From positions 1-5,668 of the forward strand of contig JAXHUH010000341.1 in assembly GCA_034211175.1 (NCBI GenBank): a DNA stretch of 5,668 bases, written 5' to 3'. Every line of letters begins with the position of its first letter. The stretch's first letter is position 1. Under the pieces are notes generated by a model. The model was not told where the DNA came from and searched no databases. It saw only the letters and a program-made list of their open reading frames with translations. The position numbers and the translations under genes were made by a program. Source of the stretch: JAXHUH01 sp034211175. GTDB taxonomy: Bacteria > Actinomycetota > Acidimicrobiia > Acidimicrobiales > CAIXPF01. Below, in pieces: positions 1 through 5,383 of the stretch.

Positions 1-54
1 GTTCGCGCCCCCCCCGGCCGCGTCCGGACCTCCGCTCCCCGGGCCGGACGCGCC

Positions 55-60
55 TACTGT
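55..60 (+). promoter_or_regulatory. Candidate -10 box for a leaderless moeA transcript
   Basis: TACTGT fits the actinobacterial -10 consensus TANNNT and ends 7 nt before the moeA ATG at 68, so the predicted transcription start falls on or next to the start codon. No Shine-Dalgarno sequence lies before the ATG. No convincing -35 hexamer is visible in the GC-rich upstream sequence. The same arrangement recurs at moaA and moaC, which strengthens the call. Confidence 0.5.
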
Positions 61-67
61 CGGCATC

Positions 68-1279
68 ATGATCCCCCTCGCCGAGGCCCGCGACCGCGTG
101 CTCGCCGGCTGTCGCCCGCTCGACCCGGTCACCCTCCCGCTCGCCGACGCGCTCGGGTGCGTCCTCGTCGGCGACGTCGAGTCCGGTGAGCTCATCCCGC
201 CGTTCGCCAACACCGCGATGGACGGCTACGCGCTCCTCGCAGCCGACACGGTCGGCGCCTCGGCGGACGCCCCGGTGGAGCTGGACGTGGCCGGGACCGT
301 GGCGGCGGGCGCCGAGCCCGACGTCGCCGTCGCTCCCGGCGTGGCCGTGCGGATCATGACCGGCGCGCCGCTGCCACCCGGCGCGGATGCCATCGTCATG
401 GTCGAGCTGACCGAGCCGCTCGACGGCGGCGCCCGGGTCCGGGTGAACGCCCAGGTGCCGGAGGGCAACCACGTCCGCCCCGCCGGCGACGACGTGGGCG
501 TCGGCGACGTCGTGATGCGTTCGGGCACGACCCTGTCGCCCGCCCACCTCGGGGTGCTGGCCAGCCTCGGTCGCCTCGAGGTCGACGTGCGGTCGCGTCC
601 CCGGGTCGGCGTGGTGTCGACGGGCGACGAGCTGGTGGAGGGGCCGGTCCCGCTGCGGCCGGGCCAGATCCGCGACTCGAACCGCCTGACGCTGCTCGCG
701 CTGTGCCGCGCGGCGGGGTTCGTGCCGGTCGACCTCGGCCTGGTCCGCGACGACCGCCAGCTCATCGAGGACGCGCTCCGGGTCGGCGTCCGCACGTGCG
801 ACGCGGTGATCACCAGCGGCGGCGTCAGCATGGGCGAGTTCGACTACGTGAAGGCCGTGCTCGACGACATCGGCGACATGTCGTGGATGCAGGTGGCGAT
901 CCGCCCGGCCAAGCCGCTGGCGTTCGGCCTGGTCGACGACGTGCCCGTGTTCGGCCTCCCCGGCAACCCGGTCTCGTCGATGGTCTCGTTCGAGCTCTTC
1001 GCCCGCCCGGGCCTGCGCAAGATGATGGGCTGCACGCAGCTCGACCGGCGCCGGCTGCGGGCCGTGGCGGCCGACGGGCTGGCCCGCCGCCCCGACGGCA
1101 AGATCCACTTCGCCCGGGTGACGCTGAGCGCCGACGGTGCCGACCCGGTCGTGCGCAGCGCCGGCGGGCAGGGCTCGCACCAGCTGCGGGCCATGGCCGA
1201 TGCCGATGCCCTGGCGGTCGTCCCCGACGGCGACGGCGTCCCGGCCGGCGGCACGGTCGAGGTGATCCCACTCGACTGA
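68..1279 (+). CDS. moeA: Molybdopterin molybdotransferase MoeA (gephyrin E-domain family)
   Basis: The protein inserts molybdate into adenylylated molybdopterin, the last common step of molybdenum cofactor synthesis, in the cytoplasm. Its 403 residues match the family (E. coli MoeA has 411). Visible motifs in order: PPFANTAMDGYA (residues 44-55, D52 matching E. coli D59), RIMTGAPLP (95-103), STGDEL (184-189, E188), RDSN (202-205), D228, SGGVSMGEFDY (250-260, D259), RPAKPLAFG (279-287) and GLPGNPVSS (296-304). The acidic active-site positions E188, D228 and D259 even share E. coli numbering, so the enzyme looks catalytically intact. The ATG was chosen because homology begins at once and a -10 box sits 7 nt upstream. 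It heads a same-strand run moeA-moaA-moaC. Some actinobacteria have a MoeA-like protein, Glp, that acts in cell division with the membrane protein GlpR. A GlpR/SepX-like gene lies about 2 kb downstream, so a second role is possible but not shown by the sequence. Confidence 0.95.
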   Translation: MIPLAEARDRVLAGCRPLDPVTLPLADALGCVLVGDVESGELIPPFANTAMDGYALLAADTVGASADAPVELDVAGTVAAGAEPDVAVAPGVAVRIMTGAPLPPGADAIVMVELTEPLDGGARVRVNAQVPEGNHVRPAGDDVGVGDVVMRSGTTLSPAHLGVLASLGRLEVDVRSRPRVGVVSTGDELVEGPVPLRPGQIRDSNRLTLLALCRAAGFVPVDLGLVRDDRQLIEDALRVGVRTCDAVITSGGVSMGEFDYVKAVLDDIGDMSWMQVAIRPAKPLAFGLVDDVPVFGLPGNPVSSMVSFELFARPGLRKMMGCTQLDRRRLRAVAADGLARRPDGKIHFARVTLSADGADPVVRSAGGQGSHQLRAMADADALAVVPDGDGVPAGGTVEVIPLD

Positions 1280-1354
1280 GGCGATCCACCCGGACGAGCG
1301 GCCGGGGCGCCGAGCGGCGTTCAGCCAGCTCGCAGGCACCGGGGGTCTCGTCAC

Positions 1355-1360
1355 TACACT
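1355..1360 (+). promoter_or_regulatory. Candidate -10 box for a leaderless moaA transcript
   Basis: TACACT, embedded in CTACACTC, ends 6 nt before the moaA ATG. The gap is only CGCCCC, with no Shine-Dalgarno site, so the mRNA would start at or within a nucleotide of the AUG. The identical octamer CTACACTC precedes moaC at 2431-2438, suggesting parallel control of the two cPMP-forming genes. No clear -35 element is seen. Confidence 0.55.
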
Positions 1361-1366
1361 CGCCCC

Positions 1367-2350
1367 ATGGCCACCCCGCTCGTCGACGGATTCGGTCGCA
1401 CCCACCGCGATCTGCGGATCTCGGTGACCGATCGCTGCAACTTCCGCTGCGGCTACTGCATGCCCGCCGAGGGCATGGACTGGCTGCCGCGCCAGGAGCT
1501 GCTCACGTTCGAGGAGATCACCCGGGTCGCCCGGGTGCTCGTGGATCGCTACGGCTTCGACTCGATCCGCCTGACCGGCGGCGAGCCCACCGTTCGGGCC
1601 CATCTGCCCCGACTGGTCGGCATGCTCTCGGAGCTGGGCGTCGACCTCGCGCTGACGACCAACGGGGCGACGCTGCGGCTGCTGGCTCGCGACCTGGTCG
1701 ACGCCGGCCTGCGGCGCATCAACATCTCGTGCGACACGCTGCGGCCGGAGCGCTTCGCCGACATCACGCGGCGGGACCAGCTGAGCCGGGTGCTCGACGG
1801 CATCGACGCCGCGCTCGAGGTCGGCCTCGACCCGGTCAAGATCAACGTCGTGCTCCAGCGGGGCGTGAACGACGACGAGATCGTCGACTTCGCCCGGTTC
1901 GGGCGGGAGCGGGGCGTGGTCGTCCGCTTCATCGAGTTCATGCCGCTCGACGCCGACGAGTCCTGGGCCGAGAACGCTGTCGTGACCTACGACGAGGTGC
2001 TGGCCACCATCGGCGAGGTGTACCCGCTCGAGCCGCTGGCCCGGGGCTCGGCGCCGGCCGAGCGGTTCCGCTACGCGGACGGCGGTGGGGAGATCGGCGT
2101 GATCGCCTCGGTGACCCAGTCGTTCTGCAGCACGTGCGACCGCGTCCGGCTGACCGCCGAGGGCCAACTGCGCACCTGCCTGTTCGCCACGCAGGACCAC
2201 GATCTGCGCTCGGTGCTGCGCAGCGGCGGCTCCGACGACGAGCTGGCCGAGGTCGTCTCGGGTGCCGTTGCCGGCAAGTGGGCCGGTCACCAGATCGGCA
2301 CGGTGCAGTTCATCCGGCCGAACCGCTCGATGAGCCAGATCGGCGGTTGA
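1367..2350 (+). CDS. moaA: GTP 3',8-cyclase MoaA (radical SAM)
   Basis: MoaA uses S-adenosylmethionine to convert GTP to 3',8-cyclo-7,8-dihydro-GTP, the first step of molybdenum cofactor synthesis; MoaC uses the product. The N-terminal radical SAM cluster motif is TDRCNFRCGYC (residues 21-31, cysteines 24, 28 and 31, a CxxxCxxC). It is followed by the SAM-binding LTGGEPTVR (69-77). The second, C-terminal cluster that binds GTP has the family spacing CxxC-13-C, with C254, C257 and C271, inside SFCSTCDRVRLTAEGQLRTC. The protein ends in MSQIGG, keeping the terminal Gly-Gly required in MoaA/MOCS1A. The length of 327 residues is normal. Nothing is missing, so it should be functional. It lies 87 bp after moeA and 94 bp before moaC. 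The start is the ATG preceded by the TACACT box. Confidence 0.97.
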   Translation: MATPLVDGFGRTHRDLRISVTDRCNFRCGYCMPAEGMDWLPRQELLTFEEITRVARVLVDRYGFDSIRLTGGEPTVRAHLPRLVGMLSELGVDLALTTNGATLRLLARDLVDAGLRRINISCDTLRPERFADITRRDQLSRVLDGIDAALEVGLDPVKINVVLQRGVNDDEIVDFARFGRERGVVVRFIEFMPLDADESWAENAVVTYDEVLATIGEVYPLEPLARGSAPAERFRYADGGGEIGVIASVTQSFCSTCDRVRLTAEGQLRTCLFATQDHDLRSVLRSGGSDDELAEVVSGAVAGKWAGHQIGTVQFIRPNRSMSQIGG

Positions 2351-2376
2351 ACGCCGGCCGCTCCGCGGTCATCGGC

Positions 2377-2388
2377 GGTGGCGCCACC
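2377..2388. repeat. Perfect 12-bp palindrome between moaA and moaC
   Basis: GGTGGCGCCACC is its own reverse complement and lies 26 nt after the moaA stop and 43 nt upstream of the moaC -10 box. It could be a binding site for a dimeric regulator, or a small hairpin (GGTG, GCGC loop, CACC). No T-tract follows, so a terminator role is weak. In such GC-rich DNA a chance palindrome is possible. Confidence 0.25.
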
Positions 2389-2431
2389 ACGCTCCGGAGT
2401 CGGGGTGTCGGTCGAGCGCCGTCACGCGAAC

Positions 2432-2437
2432 TACACT
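2432..2437 (+). promoter_or_regulatory. Candidate -10 box for a leaderless moaC transcript
   Basis: TACACT, again inside CTACACTC as at moaA, ends 7 nt before the moaC ATG. The spacer TCACCGG does not contain a purine-rich Shine-Dalgarno sequence. This is the third molybdenum cofactor gene in a row with a TANNNT box 6-7 nt before its start codon. Confidence 0.55.
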
Positions 2438-2444
2438 CACCGGC

Positions 2445-2951
2445 ATGTCCGACATCGGCCTCACCCATCTCGACCCGCTCGGCCGAGCGCGAATGGTTGA
2501 TGTCACCCCGAAGGACCCGACGCACCGGCGCGCTGTCGCGCGTGCGCGCGTCTCCATGCAGCCGGAGACGGCTTCCCTGGTCGCACGGGGTGCGATCAGC
2601 AAGGGTGATGTGCTCGCCGTCGCCCGGGTGGCCGGCATCCAGGCAGCCAAGCGGGCGTCGGACCTCATCCCGCTGTGCCATCCGCTGCTCGTCGGCTCGG
2701 TGTTCATCAACTTCAACATCGAGGACGACCACGTCGACGTCGAAGCGCACGTCGACACGGTCGACCGGACGGGTGTCGAGATGGAGGCGATGACGGCCTG
2801 CTCCGTCGCGGCCCTCACGATCTACGACATGTGCAAGAGCGCCGACCGCTCCATGGTGATCGGGGAGATCGCCCTCTGGGAGAAGACCGGCGGCCGGTCC
2901 GGCACCTATCGCCGGCCGGCACCCAACCCCGGCGAGGACGGGGAGATCTGA
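2445..2951 (+). CDS. moaC: Cyclic pyranopterin monophosphate synthase MoaC
   Basis: MoaC rearranges the MoaA product 3',8-cyclo-7,8-dihydro-GTP to cyclic pyranopterin monophosphate in the cytoplasm. The 168-residue protein is close to E. coli MoaC (161). Family blocks are plain: MVDVTPKD (17-24), ISKGDVLAVARVAGIQAAKR (51-70, with K53), DLIPLCHPL (73-81, with H79), TGVEMEAMTACSVAALTIYD (109-128) and MCKSADRSMVIG (129-140). Asp128 and Lys131, active-site residues in E. coli MoaC, are kept at the same numbers. The C-terminal tail after about residue 150 is short, proline- and glycine-rich and not conserved. The gene ends the molybdenum cofactor run, and a strong hairpin follows its stop codon within 5 nt. 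MoaC here is a stand-alone protein, not a MoaC-MogA fusion. Confidence 0.96.
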   Translation: MSDIGLTHLDPLGRARMVDVTPKDPTHRRAVARARVSMQPETASLVARGAISKGDVLAVARVAGIQAAKRASDLIPLCHPLLVGSVFINFNIEDDHVDVEAHVDTVDRTGVEMEAMTACSVAALTIYDMCKSADRSMVIGEIALWEKTGGRSGTYRRPAPNPGEDGEI

Positions 2952-2955
2952 CCGT

Positions 2956-2977
2956 CGCGGTCCCCGAGAGGACCGCG
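2956..2977 (+). terminator. Hairpin directly after moaC, likely terminator
   Basis: A perfect 8-bp stem, CGCGGTCC (2956-2963) with GGACCGCG (2970-2977), closes a 6-nt loop and starts 5 nt after the moaC stop codon. No T-run follows, which is common for terminators in GC-rich actinobacteria. It would separate the molybdenum cofactor genes from the next promoter. Confidence 0.6.
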
Positions 2978-2989
2978 CGGATCGCGAAA

Positions 2990-3011
2990 TCGTCACCACA
3001 GGGGGTGACGA
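2990..3011. repeat. 8-bp inverted repeat overlapping a predicted -35 element
   Basis: TCGTCACC (2990-2997) and GGTGACGA (3004-3011) are perfect reverse complements around a 6-nt spacer. The right arm contains GTGACG (3005-3010), the predicted -35 hexamer of the downstream promoter. The site could be an operator or a second hairpin of a terminator pair. The regulator is not recognised. Confidence 0.45.
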
Positions 3012-3033
3012 ACCGTTTCCACTTCGCTAAACT
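3005..3033 (+). promoter_or_regulatory. Predicted promoter for the SepX-like / translin-like genes
   Basis: GTGACG (3005-3010; 4 of 6 matches to TTGACA) and TAAACT (3028-3033; fits TANNNT) are separated by exactly 17 bp. The predicted transcription start is near 3040. This leaves an untranslated leader of roughly 220 nt before the GTG at 3259, unless the small ORF at 3110 is translated. The stretch 2952-3258 otherwise holds no clear gene; it contains this promoter, two inverted repeats and several CGTCA/TGACG half-sites. Confidence 0.5.
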
Positions 3034-3109
3034 ATGTCCCTTGTGTGTGGATTCGGGTCGTCATCCGTAGTACAACTGCAACGTCAGTAATCGACGTCAT
3101 GTGACGGTC

Positions 3110-3268
3110 ATGGCCCCCGGTACCAACGGCGACGACGCCGACAAGCCACCAAGACCCATCCCACTCAGCGGTGAGGGTCGAGCGGTGGCGGCGTTCGTCC
3201 CCAACCAGGGGCTCCGTCGGACACGTCGCTCTGCGTTCTGGCAAAGGATGGGCCTCCGGTGCCGTTGA
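3110..3268 (+). CDS. Possible 52-codon small ORF overlapping the next gene
   Basis: This ORF runs from ATG to TGA and begins MAPGTNGDDADKPPRP. It has an acidic-polar N-terminal half and a basic C-terminal half (QGLRRTRRSAFWQRMGLRCR). I do not recognise a family. In its favour, it overlaps the downstream GTG start by 10 nt, and its stop codon forms TGATG with an in-frame ATG of the next gene (3268-3270), an arrangement typical of translational coupling. Against it, no Shine-Dalgarno site is seen, and by my count about 73% of codons end in G or C, which appears lower than in the flanking genes. It could instead be untranslated leader. Confidence 0.3.
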   Translation: MAPGTNGDDADKPPRPIPLSGEGRAVAAFVPNQGLRRTRRSAFWQRMGLRCR

Positions 3269-3825
3269 TGCTCGAATACGTTGTCCTGGGCTTGCTCGCC
3301 GTTCTCTGGGTTGCCGTGCTGGCGCCCTCGTTCGTGCGCGGGCGCATGTCCGGACGAGGTCGTGGCCGCAGCTCGATCTCCAGCTTTCGGAGCCAGCTCG
3401 ACACCCTCGAGCGGACCGGCGGCAGCACCCGCAAGGGTGCCTCCCGCCCCTCCGTCGTCGTGCAGTCCCGTGCGGTCGCCCCGATGCGGGCCTCCACCCA
3501 CCACGCCGCACCCGGCGGCGGCCCGGCTCCGGCCCGCCGCCAGCCGAACCCCCGCAGCCGCTACGCCCAGGCGCAGGCCCGGCGGCGGCGCGTGCTCGCC
3601 GTCCTCCTCGCCGCGGTTCCGGTCACGGCCGCTGCCGCGCTGATGTTCGGTGGCTGGTTCATCCTCGCCCAGCTCGCCGCGGACGCCCTGCTCGGCGGCT
3701 TCGTCTTCCTCCTCCTCCAGGCCAAGCAGGCCGCGGCCGAGCGGGAGATGAAGGTGGCGTTCCTGCCCCACCGCAACCCCGGTGCCGAGCCGACCCGCCT
3801 CCTGGAGCAGAGCCTCCACGGCTGA
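3259..3825 (+). CDS. SepX/GlpR-like membrane protein (probable cell-division factor)
   Basis: This 188-residue protein has one hydrophobic segment at residues 7-26 (YVVLGLLAVLWVAVLAP), then FVRGR. A basic, proline- and glycine-rich linker follows, containing SSFRSQLDTLERT (41-53). Two further hydrophobic segments (about 112-130 and 133-153) come after the cluster RYAQAQARRRR (101-111). The positive charges predict a cytoplasmic linker and C-terminus. This layout, and the short FRxQLxxLER-like patch, resemble the actinobacterial SepX/GlpR family, which organises septa in Streptomyces and acts as the membrane receptor of the MoeA-like protein Glp in Corynebacterium. Homologues I recall are longer, so this may be a short form. 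Proximity to moeA and moaC agrees with the family's usual neighbourhood. GTG was chosen because AAAGGA (3243-3248) lies 10 nt upstream; ATG at 3268 is the alternative. It is followed after 12 nt by the translin-like gene. Assignment is from pattern memory, not a search. Confidence 0.6.
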   Translation: MPLMLEYVVLGLLAVLWVAVLAPSFVRGRMSGRGRGRSSISSFRSQLDTLERTGGSTRKGASRPSVVVQSRAVAPMRASTHHAAPGGGPAPARRQPNPRSRYAQAQARRRRVLAVLLAAVPVTAAAALMFGGWFILAQLAADALLGGFVFLLLQAKQAAAEREMKVAFLPHRNPGAEPTRLLEQSLHG

Positions 3826-3837
3826 TCGTCCCGGCTC

Positions 3838-4509
3838 GTGACCGACCCCGGCAACGCCCGAGGACCGGACCGAGCCGAGCGTCGACGCAACCTCGCCTCG
3901 ATCGTCGACGACATCCGATCCGAGCTCGACGCCAAGCACCAGGCCAGGGAGCTCGCGCTCCCCGCGTGCCGGCGGGCCATCCGCTCCGCCGGTTCCGCCA
4001 TCCGGGCGGTGCACCGCCGGGAGGCCGAGGCCATCGACGGGCATCTCTCCGCCTCGGTCGCCGCCATCCGCGACGCCCAGGCCGCCTTGGCGCCCCACCC
4101 GGAGATCCAGTACGCCGGGTTCCTCCTCGACGCCGAGAAGGAGGTCGCGGAGGCCCAGCTCCTCACCGACCTCGTCGACGGGCGACCGCTCCGCGGTCCC
4201 GGTGAGCTGGAGCTCGACCAGCGGGCCTGGCTGCGGGGCCTCGCCGAAGCCGCCAGCGAGCTGCGACGCCACCTGCTCGACCGCCTCCGCGAAGGGGAGA
4301 TCGAGCGTGGCGAGGAGCTCCTCGCCACGATGGACGACGTCTACGACGCACTCGTCGGCGTCGACTACCCCGACGCCATCACCGCCGGGCTCCGACGCAC
4401 GGTCGACGCGTTCCGTGGCGTCCTCGAACGGACCCGGGCCGACGTGACCACCACCGTTCTCCAGACCCGCCTCCAACGGGCGATCGAGGCCGCCGACGCC
4501 GACCGCTGA
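3838..4509 (+). CDS. Translin/TRAX-family protein, putative endoribonuclease
   Basis: The 223-residue, largely helical, charged protein matches the translin family. It shows LASIVDDIRSELDAKHQARE (19-38), RRAIRSAGSAIRAVHR (45-60), HPEIQYAGFLLDAEKEVAEA (87-106), WLRGLAEAASELRRHLLD (131-148) and VDYPDAITAGLRRTVDAFR (175-193). In eukaryotes, translin and TRAX form the C3PO ribonuclease. The TRAX catalytic acids lie in QEYVEA and in DLTGE. The aligned residues here are E102, E105, E137 (Asp in TRAX) and E141, so all four positions remain acidic. Ribonuclease activity is therefore plausible but inferred; family members may only bind RNA or DNA. Archaeal relatives are sometimes labelled haloacid dehalogenase, but no HAD motif DxDx(T/V) is visible. 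The GTG is the first possible start, because the upstream in-frame stop ends 12 nt before it, and the gene is probably cotranscribed with the preceding membrane protein gene. No clear Shine-Dalgarno site is present. Confidence 0.8.
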   Translation: MTDPGNARGPDRAERRRNLASIVDDIRSELDAKHQARELALPACRRAIRSAGSAIRAVHRREAEAIDGHLSASVAAIRDAQAALAPHPEIQYAGFLLDAEKEVAEAQLLTDLVDGRPLRGPGELELDQRAWLRGLAEAASELRRHLLDRLREGEIERGEELLATMDDVYDALVGVDYPDAITAGLRRTVDAFRGVLERTRADVTTTVLQTRLQRAIEAADADR

Positions 4510-4552
4510 CCGCGCTGCCCGGCCGCGCCCCGAGCCAGGAGCCCCACTTGCT

Positions 4553-5005
4553 TCAGCCCGGCGGCTCGAGGAACAGCTGGACGGTGAACGTGTACGGGCC
4601 GTTGTGGGCGACGCCGACCGCGCAGTTCGTCCACACCGGGTTCAACACGTTCTCCCGGTGGGTCGGTGAGTCGAGGTACGCCACGTGGATCCGCTCGATC
4701 GACGGCCCGTAGCCGACGTTCTCGCCCAGCCGATACCACGGCCGCGGCACCCCCGTCGTCAGGTCCGAGTGCTCGAGCCGCGGGCGCGCCGCCAGGTCCT
4801 CCGCCCACCACTGGGCCCGGTCCTGGAGATCGACGTCCCACGCGCACGGCGCCAGACCGGCCGATGTTCTCGTGTCGTTGACGAGGTTCAGCGCGTCGAG
4901 CTGTTCCTGGAGCTCGCACGCCGCGCAGGACACGATGACCAGCGCGGCGAGCAACGCCGCCCGAGCACCGGACCCCCACCTCCGCCGAAGCGTGAGCCTT
5001 GCCAT
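4553..5005 (-). CDS. CAP/SCP-domain secreted protein, probable lipoprotein
   Basis: This 150-residue protein begins with a basic n-region (MARLTLRRRWGSGAR) and a hydrophobic stretch AALLAALVIV. The next residues make IVSC, a lipobox with C27 as the likely lipidated residue. The mature part is a bacterial CAP (CAP/SCP/PR1, YkwD-like) domain: LNLVNDTRTSAGLAP (39-53), RAQWWAEDLA (63-72), LEHSDL (77-82), RLGENVGYG (92-100), YLDSPTHRENVLNP (110-123) and CAVGVA (128-133). H79, E95 and H116 are the usual cavity residues; C54 and C128 might form a disulfide. Bacterial CAP proteins are extracellular and mostly of unknown function. ATG at 5005 is preferred over a TTG 30 nt further upstream, because it places the signal peptide at the N-terminus. 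No Shine-Dalgarno or -10 box stands out. It is convergent with the translin-like gene, leaving 43 nt between their ends. Confidence 0.88.
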   Translation of the reverse strand: MARLTLRRRWGSGARAALLAALVIVSCAACELQEQLDALNLVNDTRTSAGLAPCAWDVDLQDRAQWWAEDLAARPRLEHSDLTTGVPRPWYRLGENVGYGPSIERIHVAYLDSPTHRENVLNPVWTNCAVGVAHNGPYTFTVQLFLEPPG

Positions 5006-5115
5006 GACGGCGTGTCGGTCGAACCGCCCGGCCAATTCACGGGAACCATCTTGGGGAGCAACGACCCGGCCATCGGCGAGCCGCCCCGCGTGGCGATGTA
5101 CCCCGCCCGAACGGC

Positions 5116-5121
5116 TATGCT
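5116..5121 (+). promoter_or_regulatory. Candidate -10 box of the tRNA-Ala gene
   Basis: TATGCT fits TANNNT and predicts transcription starting near 5128, a few nucleotides before the mature tRNA 5' end at 5135. A -35 element is not convincing (weak TGGCGA at 5091-5096, 19-bp spacing). The 129 bp between the start of the CAP gene (5005) and the tRNA (5135) holds no other clear feature. Confidence 0.45.
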
Positions 5122-5134
5122 GTCCACTCGCCCC

Positions 5135-5208
5135 GGGGGTGTAGCTCAGTTGGCTAGAGCGCTACGTTCGCAACGTAGAGGCCGGCGGTTCGAATCCGCT
5201 CACCTCCA
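5135..5208 (+). tRNA. tRNA-Ala (anticodon CGC)
   Basis: The 74-nt sequence folds into a full cloverleaf. The acceptor stem is GGGGGTG/CACCTCC with discriminator A at 5208. The D arm opens with TAGCTCAG and closes with GAGC. The anticodon stem is CTACG/CGTAG around TTCGCAA (anticodon CGC at 5169-5171, reading GCG). The T arm is GGCGG-TTCGAAT-CCGCT. The acceptor stem carries the G3:U70 wobble pair that identifies alanine tRNAs, which independently supports the assignment. CCA is not encoded (CGA follows the discriminator), so it must be added enzymatically. Confidence 0.96.
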
Positions 5209-5213
5209 CGAGC

Positions 5214-5238
5214 TGGCTATTCGTTTCTTCGGTAGCCA
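5214..5238 (+). terminator. Possible weak terminator hairpin after tRNA-Ala
   Basis: TGGCTA (5214-5219) pairs with TAGCCA (5233-5238) across a 13-nt loop, starting 6 nt after the tRNA. The stem is short, no T-tract follows, and the right arm overlaps the first noncoding repeat copy, so the role is uncertain. Confidence 0.25.
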
Positions 5239-5305
5239 CCTCAGAAGGAAGGGCCGCGTTGCCCTCCGCTCCGCTCGGGGCCGTCAGGCCCGGCGGGCCC
5301 TTGGC
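5229..5305 (+). repeat. Noncoding repeat copy 1 (77-bp left module)
   Basis: This module aligns without gaps to 5384-5460, with 9 mismatches in 77 bp. It contains CTCCGCTCCGCTCGGGGC and a GC hairpin, GGCCC-GGC-GGGCC (5287-5299). The following 5306-5383 is unique, with another 6-bp hairpin, GGCGGG/CCCGCC (5340-5359). AAGGAAGG (5245-5252) and CCTTCCTT (5373-5380) form an inverted pair around the unit. No plausible gene is seen anywhere in 5209-5668. Confidence 0.75.
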
Positions 5306-5383
5306 ACGGCTCGCAGGGCTCCCCAGGTTGGGGGCTCTCGGCGGGCGTGCCGCCCCGCCTGCTGAGGTTGGGCCTTCCTTTGC

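Noticed and set aside
703..2793. Long + strand open frame (696 codons) across moeA, moaA and moaC
   Set aside because: Composition is dominated by Arg, Pro and Gly, typical of an off-frame reading of GC-rich genes. It overlaps three genes with intact catalytic motifs.
3045..3104. 19-codon frame from GTG ending ATG-TGA in the leader
   Set aside because: Too short, no ribosome binding site and no family support; a chance frame cannot be excluded.
3171..4205. 344-codon + strand frame
   Set aside because: Arg/Pro-rich shadow frame of the two genes at 3259 and 3838.
3097..4476. 459-codon open frame on the - strand
   Set aside because: It is antisense to the SepX-like and translin-like genes, is low-complexity and Gly/Glu-rich, and has no recognisable motif. 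The + strand genes have clear family features.
4685..5365. 226-codon + strand frame running through the tRNA
   Set aside because: It contains the GVAQLARALRSQRRGRRFESAH-type stretch known from translated tRNA genes, and is antisense to the CAP gene.
5245..5380. Transposon bounded by AAGGAAGG/CCTTCCTT inverted repeats
   Set aside because: Arms are only 8 bp, no transposase is present and no target-site duplication could be identified, so it is kept only as a note within the repeat.
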